A stretch of 64,000 nt of DNA from Bacillota bacterium (lineage in GTDB: Bacteria; Bacillota; Clostridia; Oscillospirales; Acutalibacteraceae). Made by a program: the position numbers and the translations under genes. Position 1 is the stretch's first letter, and each line of letters begins with the position of its first letter. Shown here one piece after another: positions 18,361 through 27,213 of this stretch. The notes below the pieces were generated by a model, which was not told where the DNA came from, did not search any database, and was given only the letters and a program-made list of their open reading frames with translations. Location of the stretch: the NCBI GenBank assembly GCA_023458755.1, contig JAEWYE010000031.1, positions 69,999-133,998 on the forward strand, in the 5' to 3' direction.

Positions 18361-18489
18361 AGCTTCTTCTTTTGTCCTTACTGCTTCCGAACGGCAAAGT
18401 GCGGAATTATTTCTATTGTTTTATGAAACTTTGGGTTGCTGCCAATATGGTACAATAATAAAAACTTTGATAAGAACAGGACGGTATCC

Positions 18490-20238
18490 ATGGGTGCGTT
18501 AAAAATAAAGGTGTACCGAAATAATTTTATTGTCTATATCACGGCTTTGCTGTTAGGTTGTATTGCATTGGGGACAGCCCTTTGCTCAATGGTGGTCAAT
18601 GATCAGATTCATAAAAATGAAAATTCGGCTATGAACGAGTTTAACCGGATCGAATCCAGTCTGAACCTGATGGAAAACAAAATTGATAACTATGTTTTGT
18701 ATCTTTATTCCAATAAGCCGCTTCTGCATGATTTTGAATGCTTTTTTGGCGGCAATGCCGAAACATACCTTACCAGCCGCCTGAACAGTTCGCAGGGCAG
18801 CGCACAAATCAGCTCTGTGCCGGAGGATATGCAGCGTTTTGTCTTTAACAATCAATATTCAATAAAAGAAATAGGATTCCAGGCTCCTCAAAGTATGAAC
18901 CTGATGTACTTTATGGAGGATGAGGGAACCTCCTTTAAATTCAGTCTGCCGATCCGGACCCCATATTTTCCTGAAAATGATATTGTATTCGGCTATATTT
19001 ATACCAAGGATCTTTTAAATCCGCAAAATATCAGTAAGCCGATGGGGCAGCTTCGGTTTGTAATCGATACTGACAAGCTGCTTTCCGATACGGTGAATTA
19101 TGGAATTGGAAAAGCCGCTATTATGAGTGAACGAAGTGCGCTGTACTATCCGAATGTAATCAGTCTGGATCGAAAAAAAGACTTGCGTCAGATTTATTCT
19201 GAGGGAAATGTGAGCGGTAAAATCAGCTATGGCCCGCTGAATACGCTCTACTATGCGGTTTACACCTCAAAAGCCCATGATTTCAAATTTGTATCCACTG
19301 TTAACACACAGGAAATCATCGAAAACAATAAGCCTTTGTTTATTCTCATTTTTGCAGGAACTCTTGTAATTTTTGTTTTGATGTTTATTGTAATCGCGCT
19401 GTTTATGGCACGTGATGCCAGATACCTGAACCGGATTCTTGTTACCATCGGCACGGCAAAATCCGGAAATTTTAAAAAAATCGAACTGGGCAGCCGCAGG
19501 GATGAACTGCGTATGATTGCGCAGGAACTCAACAGCATGTACGCGCAGCTCAATCATTACATCGAAACGGAATATAAATTAAAGCTGAAGCAAAAGGATA
19601 CGGAAATGAAAATGCTTCAGCAGCAGGTGAATCCGCATTTCCTTTACAACACACTGGAAATTATCCGTTCCAGCGCGCTGATGAATCATGATGAGCAGGT
19701 TGCAGACGCGGTATCCAATCTGGGCAGCATGTTCCGTGCCGTGGTGAAAAGTGAAAATGTCATTACCATCGGGCAGGAACTTGCTATTTTAGCCCATTAC
19801 TTAAAAATTATGGAGTTTAAGTTTTCAGGAAGCTTTTATTACCAGATTGATATGCCGCCCGAAATCTGTGATTTAAAAACCGTAAAGTTCTGGATGCAGC
19901 CCCTCTGTGAAAACTTTTTTGTGCACGGTTATGATAAAAGCTGTGAGTTTAATCTTCTTGTTATTCGAGGAAGCGTTCAGCCGGACGCCTATGTCATTGA
20001 AATCACCAATAATGGGCAGCCAATCAAGCTGGAAAATTTGGAAAGAATCAATGAACAATTGAAAAGAGCCGACGAAGAGTCTTATGATAAAATAGGCCTG
20101 CTCAACGTTAGCAACCGTCTGCGGTATTTCTACAATAATCAGGCTGAAATGGTCATTTCCAATAACGAGGAGGCCGGAGTTACGGTCACCGTAACAATAA
20201 AAAAGGAGGATGGACATGTATCGTCTGCTGATTGTTGA
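18490..20238 (+). CDS. YesM-type sensor histidine kinase
   Basis: A 582-residue membrane sensor: helix 1 (about 12-34), an extracytoplasmic sensing domain (about 35-280), helix 2 (about 282-304), a HAMP-like linker, a His_kinase domain with QQQVNPHFLYNTLEI (phosphorylated His383), and an ATPase domain with N box PLCENFFVHGY and G2 box IGLLNVSNRL. The G1 box is odd: ITNNGQPI (Asn507, Pro511) replaces the usual DNGxG. ATG 18490 is chosen over 18436 by the AGGACG ribosome site. It overlaps the response regulator gene by 23 bp. YesM/YesN pairs usually control nearby sugar importers. Confidence 0.9.
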   Translation: MGALKIKVYRNNFIVYITALLLGCIALGTALCSMVVNDQIHKNENSAMNEFNRIESSLNLMENKIDNYVLYLYSNKPLLHDFECFFGGNAETYLTSRLNSSQGSAQISSVPEDMQRFVFNNQYSIKEIGFQAPQSMNLMYFMEDEGTSFKFSLPIRTPYFPENDIVFGYIYTKDLLNPQNISKPMGQLRFVIDTDKLLSDTVNYGIGKAAIMSERSALYYPNVISLDRKKDLRQIYSEGNVSGKISYGPLNTLYYAVYTSKAHDFKFVSTVNTQEIIENNKPLFILIFAGTLVIFVLMFIVIALFMARDARYLNRILVTIGTAKSGNFKKIELGSRRDELRMIAQELNSMYAQLNHYIETEYKLKLKQKDTEMKMLQQQVNPHFLYNTLEIIRSSALMNHDEQVADAVSNLGSMFRAVVKSENVITIGQELAILAHYLKIMEFKFSGSFYYQIDMPPEICDLKTVKFWMQPLCENFFVHGYDKSCEFNLLVIRGSVQPDAYVIEITNNGQPIKLENLERINEQLKRADEESYDKIGLLNVSNRLRYFYNNQAEMVISNNEEAGVTVTVTIKKEDGHVSSADC

Positions 20239-21007
20239 TGATGAGCCAAAAATCATAGAAGGTATTAAACTGATGCTGGACTGGGATGCTTACGGAATTA
20301 CTCAGATTGTTACGGCAACCAGCTACGATGAAGCCGTTCAAAAAGCGATGGAGTTCAAACCGCACATCGGCATTCTTGATGTGTGTATCGACGACGCGCG
20401 CGGTTATGATATTATTGAAAAGCTGAATTCCTTTTCCCTGCCAACCAAGTATATTATGGTGAGCGGGTATGACGAGTTTGAATATGCCCGAAGAGCCATT
20501 CACGCTGGCGCAAAAGAGTATCTGATGAAGCCGATTGACCAAAGAGAGCTGAGTCAGGCGGTTGAAAAAATCATTGTGGAAGATTTTAAAGGAAGTGTTC
20601 GAACTGACGCGGTAAGGGACGATGAGAGTATTGACCCCGTTTTGTCCGTACCGTATTCCACGCTTTCCAATTTGACCTGTAAAATTATTTTAATGGTCAA
20701 GGGCGAATACAACAAAAATATTAATCTTAAGGTTATTGCGGATAAATTTAAAATGAACAGTAACTATATCGGTCAAATCTTTTTAAAAGAGACGCATTTA
20801 AAATTTTCAGAGTACCTCATGGTATACCGGCTGATTCAGGCCAAGAAAAAAATTGAGAATACTCCGGAAAAAATTTATAATATCGCGCATGAAGTCGGGT
20901 ATTCCAATATCAATTACTTTTACACACATTTTCGCACCTATTTCGGCGTATCCCCCTCTGATTTGCGTAAATTTGAGGATGAGCCGGAATCATCACAGCA
21001 AGGATAG
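20216..21007 (+). CDS. YesN-type response regulator, AraC-family DNA-binding domain
   Basis: A 263-residue partner of the kinase. The receiver domain (1-120) has acidic residues LLIVDDEP, phospho-acceptor Asp55 in IGILDVCID, and the Lys of EYLMKPID. The C-terminus (about 155-255) is a double helix-turn-helix of AraC type, ending YSNINYFYTHFRTYFGVSPSDLRK. ATG 20216 is used because AAGGAGG sits 6 bases before it, while ATG 20210 would touch that site. Likely targets are the importer and glycosidase promoters of this locus. Confidence 0.92.
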   Translation: MYRLLIVDDEPKIIEGIKLMLDWDAYGITQIVTATSYDEAVQKAMEFKPHIGILDVCIDDARGYDIIEKLNSFSLPTKYIMVSGYDEFEYARRAIHAGAKEYLMKPIDQRELSQAVEKIIVEDFKGSVRTDAVRDDESIDPVLSVPYSTLSNLTCKIILMVKGEYNKNINLKVIADKFKMNSNYIGQIFLKETHLKFSEYLMVYRLIQAKKKIENTPEKIYNIAHEVGYSNINYFYTHFRTYFGVSPSDLRKFEDEPESSQQG

Positions 21008-21076
21008 GAAGGCATTTCTATGGATTTTTCAAAGAATGTAAATCTAAGAAGAATTCGTATCAACAGGGAGATTTTT

Positions 21077-22588
21077 ATGAAACTGAAACGAATCCTTTCG
21101 GCGGGACTGCTGGTTTCCATTTTTATGACCACGGTACTGACCGGATGTGACCAGAGTCCAAACAACACCATCAGCAGTTCCAGTACGGATTCCGTTGCGG
21201 ACTCCGATTCACAGGCGGAACCCGTAAAGCTGATCTATTATACCATCGGCAACAGCGACACCGATCTAAAAAAAGTCAATGATGCGCTGAATGTACTGCT
21301 AAAGAAAAAAATCAACGTCACCGTGGAATACAACAAGATTGCATGGGGTGATTACGGTACCAAGATTTCAGCTCTGGTCAACAGCGGTGCGGATTTTGAT
21401 ATTGCGTTTGCCAGTGGGTCGGATCAGGGCGATTACGCGGGCAACGCGCAAAAGGGTGCGTGGCTGGATCTGACGGATTATTTGCAGACGGACGGAAAAG
21501 CCATGTACAGCATGATCGACCCTCTTTACTGGGCGGGCGCGAAGATTGGCGAGAAAATATACGGTGTGCCTACCAATAAAGAAATCGCCGTTCCGGAATG
21601 GTGGATGTATTCGAAAGAACTGGTAACCAAGTATAAAATCGATATTTCACAATATACGACGCTGGAATCATTGGAACCGCTCATGGCGAAAATTAAAAAG
21701 AATGAGCCGGATTGGCTGCCAATGGAGCTCGACAAGAATTCCAATAACTTTTTTGCTTTGGCGGGATACGAATATGTAATCGGAAAAGAGACTCCGCTTA
21801 TGGTTCAGTCCGATGACAAGAGCCTTAGGGTTGTCAACATTTTCAGCACCGATCTTGCAAAAAAAACACTCGCTACCCTCCGCAGATATTACAAAGCGGG
21901 CTATATCAACGAGGATGCCGCGCTCAAAGACAGCCGCAGCCTGGAAAAAGGCAAAAAAGTGTTTTGGAAGGAAGCAGGCGGCGGCCCGTATTCGGATATT
22001 AGTTGGTCTGCCGACCGCGGCTACAATCTGGTAGCGCAGCAGGTGTCCAAGGCTACCGTCACCACAGAATCCACTCGCGGCGGAATGATGGTGGTGAATG
22101 CGCGCACCAAGCATCCGCGGGAATGTATGAAATTTTTAAATCTGCTGAATACGGACCCCGAAGTTCGCAATTTGATTAATTATGGTATTGAAGGCAGCCA
22201 TTACGTACTGACTTCCGACAACCAGGTAGAAAAAATCAGTGACGCGTATACCGGTGTGCAGTATACGCAGGGCAACTGGTTTATTTTGGATACAACGGTG
22301 GGTGACCCAAAGGACAAATGGGACAAATTCCGCGAATTTAACAAAACCGCGGTAAAATCCGAATTGCTCGGTTTTACCGTTGATACCTCAAAAATTTATG
22401 CCCAGATGACCGCTATTACACAGGTTTGGTCCAAATATTATTCCTGCCTGATGACGGGTAGCGTGGACCCGAATGAACAGCTTCCTAAATTTTTGGCGGA
22501 ACTGAAAGCTGCGGGAATCGATCAGGTTCAGGCGGAACTGCAGCGCCAGCTGCTGAACTGGAAAGCAAGCAAAAAAAACAGTGAGTGA
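21077..22588 (+). CDS. second sugar-binding lipoprotein, paralog of the 8177-9649 product
   Basis: A 503-residue solute-binding lipoprotein with lipobox LTGC (Cys24) and a Ser/Asp-rich linker. It shares the order and many motifs of the first binding protein, including WGDYGTKISALVNSGADFDI and GAKIGEKIYGVPTNKE. No permease genes accompany it. It is placed directly after the two-component system, so it may offer a second specificity to the same permeases or serve as ligand sensor for the kinase; both are inference. GGGAG precedes ATG 21077, which is preferred to the in-frame start at 21020. Confidence 0.88.
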   Translation: MKLKRILSAGLLVSIFMTTVLTGCDQSPNNTISSSSTDSVADSDSQAEPVKLIYYTIGNSDTDLKKVNDALNVLLKKKINVTVEYNKIAWGDYGTKISALVNSGADFDIAFASGSDQGDYAGNAQKGAWLDLTDYLQTDGKAMYSMIDPLYWAGAKIGEKIYGVPTNKEIAVPEWWMYSKELVTKYKIDISQYTTLESLEPLMAKIKKNEPDWLPMELDKNSNNFFALAGYEYVIGKETPLMVQSDDKSLRVVNIFSTDLAKKTLATLRRYYKAGYINEDAALKDSRSLEKGKKVFWKEAGGGPYSDISWSADRGYNLVAQQVSKATVTTESTRGGMMVVNARTKHPRECMKFLNLLNTDPEVRNLINYGIEGSHYVLTSDNQVEKISDAYTGVQYTQGNWFILDTTVGDPKDKWDKFREFNKTAVKSELLGFTVDTSKIYAQMTAITQVWSKYYSCLMTGSVDPNEQLPKFLAELKAAGIDQVQAELQRQLLNWKASKKNSE

Positions 22589-22600
22589 AAGTTTTTATAA

Positions 22601-22651
22601 AGCCGAATGCAAAAGTATTCCTTTTATTTTGCGCATACTTTTTATTTGGCT
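22601..22651 (+). other. long hairpin between binding-protein gene and nagB
   Basis: The arms AGCCGAATGCAAAAGTAT and ATACTTTTTATTTGGCT pair over about 16 positions with small mismatches and enclose a 16-base loop. No T tract follows, so it may be an mRNA-processing element or a weak terminator ahead of nagB. Confidence 0.4.
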
Positions 22652-22682
22652 GTTCGCATAAAACATAGTAGGAGCAATAAAA

Positions 22683-23435
22683 ATGAAAATTCTGAAAGCA
22701 TCTGACTATCAAAGTATGAGCCGAAAGGCTGCCAATATTATTTCCGCGCAAGTAATCCTTTACCCGAATAGCGTGCTGGGACTTGCCACTGGTTCTACGC
22801 CGCTGGGAGTTTATACACAATTGATTGAGTGGTACAAAAAGGGCGATCTTGATTTTTCTAAGGTACATAGCGTAAATTTAGATGAATACGTCGGCCTTGC
22901 GCCGGAGCATGAGCAAAGCTATCACTACTATATGAAAGAAAACTTCTTTCGTTATGTTAATCTAAAACTGGAGAATACCAATGTTCCAAACGGTTTGGCG
23001 AAAGATATCGACGCGGAATGCGTTCGATACGATAAGCTGATTGCCGATTTGGGCGGCATTGATTTGCAGCTTTTGGGCATTGGCAATACCGGGCATATCG
23101 GATTCAACGAGCCGAACGAAGATTTTGATAAGATGACTCATAAAGTAAAGTTGGAACAAAAAACAATTGATGCGAACTCCCGATTCTTTGCAAGCATTGA
23201 CGACGTGCCGAAATACGCGGTAACAATGGGAATAAAAGCGATTATGCAGGCAAAAAAGATTTTGCTGGTGGCAAATGGAGAGGGCAAAGCAGATATTTTA
23301 TACCGTTCTCTTTTCGGTCCTATCACTCCGGCGGTTCCGGCGTCCATCCTTCAGCTGCACCCGAATGTAACGGTTGTTGCAGATGTGGCCGCACTGTCGG
23401 TTATTACGGAAAGATGTCCGAACACGGTTGGCTGA
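22683..23435 (+). CDS. nagB: glucosamine-6-phosphate deaminase
   Basis: NagB converts glucosamine 6-phosphate to fructose 6-phosphate and ammonia, the last step of amino-sugar entry into glycolysis. The 250-residue protein has GLATGSTPLGVY near the N-terminus, the catalytic aspartate in VNLDEYVGL and the ring-opening histidine in GNTGHIGFNEP. Length matches the family. AGGAG lies before ATG 22683. NagA (the deacetylase) is not in the window. Its position after the hexosaminidase and importer genes supports GlcNAc as a product of the glycan pathway. Confidence 0.93.
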   Translation: MKILKASDYQSMSRKAANIISAQVILYPNSVLGLATGSTPLGVYTQLIEWYKKGDLDFSKVHSVNLDEYVGLAPEHEQSYHYYMKENFFRYVNLKLENTNVPNGLAKDIDAECVRYDKLIADLGGIDLQLLGIGNTGHIGFNEPNEDFDKMTHKVKLEQKTIDANSRFFASIDDVPKYAVTMGIKAIMQAKKILLVANGEGKADILYRSLFGPITPAVPASILQLHPNVTVVADVAALSVITERCPNTVG

Positions 23436-23459
23436 ACCGTTACGTTATTTACGAGATGA

Positions 23460-23488
23460 GTATAAATTTTACAAGTAAAAGCATACTA
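23460..23488 (+). promoter_or_regulatory. sigma-G-like promoter of the CotF-like gene
   Basis: GTATA (23460-23464), a 17-bp spacer and CATACTA (23482-23488) match the known forespore sigma-G pattern GHATR-N18-CATWHTA in every specified position, with a spacer one base short. Confidence 0.5.
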
Positions 23489-23506
23489 CCATTGAGGTGA
23501 TAATCA

Positions 23507-23968
23507 ATGGAATTAACACAAAAAGAAACATCGCTCTTGAAGGATATGAAAGGGCAGGAACAGACTTGCGTGGAAAAGTACGGCAGATACGCGTCGGAAG
23601 CTTGCGACGGGCAGTTAAAGAATCTGTTTACGCAGCTTGGACAAATTGAACAGCAGCATTTAAATACGATTAATCAAATGATGAGCGGTACAGTTCCCTC
23701 CATGCAGGCAGGGGGCAGTCAGCAGCAACAACAGAGCAGTACACCAACTTATACCGCTTCCGGTTCCGAGCAAAACAAGCAAAAGGACAGCTACCTTTGT
23801 ACCGATGCTTTGTCGACCGAAAAGCACGTGTCATCTGTTTACGATACCGGAATCTTTGAGTTCAAAGATTCCAATATCCGAAATGTTCTCAACCATATAC
23901 AAAAGGAAGAACAGCAGCACGGAGAGCAAATTTATAACTATATGTCGCAAAACGGTATGTATAGCTAA
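23507..23968 (+). CDS. CotF-family spore coat protein
   Basis: A 153-residue, ferritin-like helical protein of the CotF type. Helical segments are ETSLLKDMKGQEQTCVEKYGRYA and LFTQLGQIEQQHLNTINQMM, then a Gln/Ser-rich linker (about 64-90), then a second helical pair with STEKHVSSVYDTG and HIQKEEQQHGEQIYNYM. CotF-like proteins are coat components of Bacillus and clostridial spores. GAGGTG precedes the ATG. The sigma-G-like promoter directly upstream agrees with expression during sporulation. Confidence 0.8.
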   Translation: MELTQKETSLLKDMKGQEQTCVEKYGRYASEACDGQLKNLFTQLGQIEQQHLNTINQMMSGTVPSMQAGGSQQQQQSSTPTYTASGSEQNKQKDSYLCTDALSTEKHVSSVYDTGIFEFKDSNIRNVLNHIQKEEQQHGEQIYNYMSQNGMYS

Positions 23969-23993
23969 TACGAATATCTAATCAAGAAAAAAG

Positions 23994-24032
23994 CACACAG
24001 CGTATCCAATCGGATTCACTGTGTGTTTTTTT
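23994..24032 (+). terminator. Rho-independent terminator of the CotF-like gene
   Basis: CACACAG pairs with CTGTGTG, an inner ATCC/GGAT stem caps the hairpin, and seven T residues follow. Confidence 0.8.
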
Positions 24033-24153
24033 GAATAACGAAGTCTTCCGACTTAAAATTGCTGTAATGCCGTCCGGTCTCGGCTGTAAATTTCAGAACG
24101 CGGTAGTCAGGGTCTGTTACGCTTACCTCTAAATTGTGCCAGATATGAATCAT
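24016..24153 (-). CDS. doubtful 45-residue ORF after rny
   Basis: An ATG-to-TGA frame fills the gap between the rny terminator and the CotF-gene terminator. The product (MIHIWHNLEVSVTDPDYRV...) has no visible ribosome site, and its end overlaps the opposite terminator. It may be chance or the remnant of a larger gene. I do not recognise it. Confidence 0.15.
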   Translation of the reverse strand: MIHIWHNLEVSVTDPDYRVLKFTAETGRHYSNFKSEDFVIQKNTQ

Positions 24154-24159
24154 TTACTT

Positions 24160-24196
24160 AAAAAAAGGGAGAACAGTTTCCTGTCCTCCCTAAAAA
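24160..24196 (-). terminator. Rho-independent terminator of rny
   Basis: On the reverse strand AGGGAGGACAG pairs with CTGTTCTCCCT (one mismatch) around a short A-rich loop, followed by seven T residues. Confidence 0.85.
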
Positions 24197-24234
24197 GTCA
24201 TTGTTACGCGTATGCCTGAACAATGGTTTTGCTT

Positions 24235-25794
24235 TTATTTTGCGTATTCGATTGCGCGGCTTTCGCGAATTATGTTTACCTTGATCTGTCCGGGGTACTC
24301 AAGGTCACTTTCAATCTTTTTGCAAATGTCGCGTGCTAAAAGAATCATCTTGTCGTCGGTGACAATGTCCGGTTTAACCATAATGCGAATTTCGCGTCCG
24401 GCCTGAATAGCAAAGCAGCGTTCCACTCCGTCAAAGGAGGATGCCACTTCTTCCAGCTTTTCAAGACGCTTGATATAGTTTTCGAGATTTTCGCGGCGTG
24501 CGCCCGGCCTTGCGGCAGAGATCGCGTCCGCAGCCTGTACAATACAGGCAATCACGGTTTTTGCTTCCACATCTCCATGGTGAGCCTGAATGGCATGAAT
24601 GACAGCTTCGCTTTCTTTGTACTTACGGGCAACGTCCACGCCAATGTCAACGTGAGAACCCTCAATTTCGTGGTCGAGCGACTTGCCGATATCATGAAGC
24701 AAACCGGCACGGCGGGCAACCGTCGGGTCTAATCCAAGTTCCGACGCCATAATACCGGAAAGATAGGAAACTTCAAGCGAGTGATTCAATACATTTTGGC
24801 CATAACTGGTACGGTAACGCAACCGCCCCAATAGTTTTACAAGCTCCGGATGAATGCCGTTTACACCGGCTTCAATCACAGCCCGTTCGCCTTCCTGCTT
24901 AATCGTCGCGTCTACTTCACGGCGTGCTTTATCAATCATTTCTTCAATGCGTGCGGGGTGGATGCGTCCGTCCGCAATCAAGTGTTCCAACGCAATACGT
25001 GCAACCTCGCGGCGAACTGGTTCAAAACTGGAAAGCGTAATTGCTTCCGGTGTGTCGTCAATAATCAAATCGACTCCGGTCATTGTTTCAATCGCACGGA
25101 TATTTCTGCCCTCACGGCCAATAATACGGCCCTTCATTTCGTCATTCGGTAACGGCACGACCGAAATGGTGGTTTCCGCAACATGATCCGCAGCACAGCG
25201 CTGAATAGCAAGAGAAATAATTTCACGTGCGCTCTTGTCGGCATCTTCCCGTGTCTGCTGTTCAAATTCCATAACCTTAACGGCTTTTTCATGAACAAGC
25301 TCATCTTCCAGATTCTTGAGCATGTACTCCTTTGCCTGGTCAACGGTAAATCCGGAAATGCGCTCTAACATATCAAACTGGCTCTTCTTCACGGACTCCG
25401 CTTCTGCGAGCCGTTCATCCGCTTGTTTGTTTTTGTTGTTGACAATCTCCTCTTTTGCCTCAAGGCTTTCCATTTTCTTGTCTAAGGTTTCTTCCTTTTG
25501 CTGAATACGGCGCTCCTGACGCTGAACTTCTTTTCGGCGTTCGTTCATTTCGCGTTCCGATTCGTTTCTTTGGCGGTGAATTTCGTCTTTGCCTTCTAAA
25601 ATGGCTTCTTTTTTCTTTGCTTCGGCAGTTTTGATGGCATCACTGACAATTCTTTTTGCTTCTTGTTCGGCAGAGCCGATAACAGATTCCGCAACGTTTT
25701 TACGATGCGTAACACCTGCTAAAAAAGCGATTACGCCACAAATAACCGCACTGGCGAGCGCGATTACAATACATAACCAAATAGGAATATTCAA
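24235..25794 (-). CDS. rny: ribonuclease Y
   Basis: RNase Y is the membrane-bound endoribonuclease that starts mRNA decay in many Gram-positive bacteria. The 519-residue protein has an N-terminal membrane helix (about 4-26), a long charged coiled coil (about 30-190), a KH domain with MKGRIIGREGRNIRAIE, and an HD domain with LLHDIGKSLDHE and HHGDVEAKT. Length is typical. The start is TTG 25794 with AAGGAGG 10 bases upstream; no ATG is available nearby. Confidence 0.96.
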   Translation of the reverse strand: MNIPIWLCIVIALASAVICGVIAFLAGVTHRKNVAESVIGSAEQEAKRIVSDAIKTAEAKKKEAILEGKDEIHRQRNESEREMNERRKEVQRQERRIQQKEETLDKKMESLEAKEEIVNNKNKQADERLAEAESVKKSQFDMLERISGFTVDQAKEYMLKNLEDELVHEKAVKVMEFEQQTREDADKSAREIISLAIQRCAADHVAETTISVVPLPNDEMKGRIIGREGRNIRAIETMTGVDLIIDDTPEAITLSSFEPVRREVARIALEHLIADGRIHPARIEEMIDKARREVDATIKQEGERAVIEAGVNGIHPELVKLLGRLRYRTSYGQNVLNHSLEVSYLSGIMASELGLDPTVARRAGLLHDIGKSLDHEIEGSHVDIGVDVARKYKESEAVIHAIQAHHGDVEAKTVIACIVQAADAISAARPGARRENLENYIKRLEKLEEVASSFDGVERCFAIQAGREIRIMVKPDIVTDDKMILLARDICKKIESDLEYPGQIKVNIIRESRAIEYAK

Positions 25795-25902
25795 TTTGCT
25801 GACACCTCCTTAATAAGGGTTTAAAATTATTTAAGTTTTTGATTTAATTCGGAATGGGTGCGTTAAGCCCATGGATGCGATAATAATTGCATCTTAAAAC
25901 TT

Positions 25903-25932
25903 ATTGTATTACTTTTCCTACCCTCATGTCAA
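25903..25932 (-). promoter_or_regulatory. sigma-A promoter of rny
   Basis: On the reverse strand TTGACA (25927-25932), an 18-bp spacer and TACAAT (25903-25908), about 110 bp upstream of the start codon. Confidence 0.65.
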
Positions 25933-26030
25933 GAAATTTGGTTATAATTATATTAATATGATGATATTCGCATATTTTTTAAGCAAAATGGGAAATTATT
26001 CATTCTTTTACATGCCAATACGAAAAATAC

Positions 26031-26059
26031 TTTCCATGTAAATTTCCTTTTGCTATAAT
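26031..26059 (+). promoter_or_regulatory. sigma-A promoter of the luxE/luxC-like operon
   Basis: TTTCCA (26031-26036), a 17-bp spacer and a perfect TATAAT (26054-26059) lie 33 bp before the ATG. Confidence 0.6.
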
Positions 26060-26091
26060 GGAGAAAAAGCTTAGAACGTAGGAGGCGCGCA

Positions 26092-27213
26092 ATGGATTAC
26101 AGAAAGAAATTGTTTACCCATCGGGATCCTTATGATACGGAGCATACGGATGCTTTGTTTTTGAATGCCGTAAAAGCCAATCTTGCTTTTCATCAAAGCA
26201 ACTGCCCAGAATATGCGCGTATCTTACAGAACGCAGCGTTTTCCGCAGATTCTTTGCATGCTCTGTCCGATTTATACAAAATTCCAGCAATCCCAACATT
26301 GTTTTATAAATCACATGAGCTGTATTCTGTATCGGATAAAAAACTGAAAATAGCAGTTACCTCATCGGGTACGAAAGGAAAGCAGAGCCATATCGGATTT
26401 GACCGCAACAGCTTATATTATGCGCTGCGGATGGTTCTAAAAACCTTTTCTTATTATCATTTGATTTCAGCGGTGCCAACCAATTATATTGTGCTGGGGT
26501 ATCAGCCGAGCAAACAGAATCAAATGGGAGCTGCCAAGACGGCATTCGGTACAACCCTGCTGGCACCGGCTTGCCATAGGGAGTATGCGTTAAAAAATGT
26601 TGGAACCGGTTATGAACTCAATTTGGATGGCATAAAAAATGCTCTGATACGCTACAGCCACATGAAATTTCCGGTTCGTTTTATGGGCTTTCCGGCTTAC
26701 CTGTATTTTCTATTGAAAAGTTTGAAAGAATCCGGTATGAAATTTCAGCTGCCGAAGGGTTCCAAGGTGTTTTTAGCCGGAGGCTGGAAGCAGTTTTTAT
26801 CTGAAAAAGTGGAGAAAGCGGAACTTTACCGGATGATAGAAGAAACACTTGGCATTAAGGAGGAAAACTGCAAAGAATTTTTCGGTGCGGTGGAACATCC
26901 GATTGTTTATTGTGACCGTAAAAATCATCATTTTCATGTTCCGGTGTACAGCAGGGTTATCATTCGCGACGTGCACACCCTTTTACCGGTGGGAAACGGG
27001 ACGGTTGGATTATTAAGCCTTGTTACGCCATTGGTAGAAAGCGTGCCGCTCGTACATGTAATCACCGACGACTTGGCAGTCATGCACGATGGAAAAACAT
27101 GCGGCTGCGGAATTTCTTCCCCTTATTTTGAAATCATCGGACGAGTTGGTTTACAGGATATCAAAACCTGTGCAGCGAGTGCGTCGGAATTGCTGGAGGG
27201 AATCAAATTATGA
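26092..27213 (+). CDS. LuxE-like acyl-protein synthetase
   Basis: A 373-residue member of the ANL-like acyl-protein synthetase family related to LuxE, which activates a fatty acid with ATP and passes the acyl group to a LuxC-type reductase. The Ser/Thr/Gly-rich nucleotide loop AVTSSGTKGKQSHIGFD is at about residues 88-104, and the C-terminal portion ends with a GCGISSPYFEIIGR strand. Its stop overlaps the start of the LuxC-like gene (ATGA), so the two are co-translated. There is no light-emitting luciferase here, so the aldehyde or alcohol made must serve another purpose. Confidence 0.82.
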   Translation: MDYRKKLFTHRDPYDTEHTDALFLNAVKANLAFHQSNCPEYARILQNAAFSADSLHALSDLYKIPAIPTLFYKSHELYSVSDKKLKIAVTSSGTKGKQSHIGFDRNSLYYALRMVLKTFSYYHLISAVPTNYIVLGYQPSKQNQMGAAKTAFGTTLLAPACHREYALKNVGTGYELNLDGIKNALIRYSHMKFPVRFMGFPAYLYFLLKSLKESGMKFQLPKGSKVFLAGGWKQFLSEKVEKAELYRMIEETLGIKEENCKEFFGAVEHPIVYCDRKNHHFHVPVYSRVIIRDVHTLLPVGNGTVGLLSLVTPLVESVPLVHVITDDLAVMHDGKTCGCGISSPYFEIIGRVGLQDIKTCAASASELLEGIKL

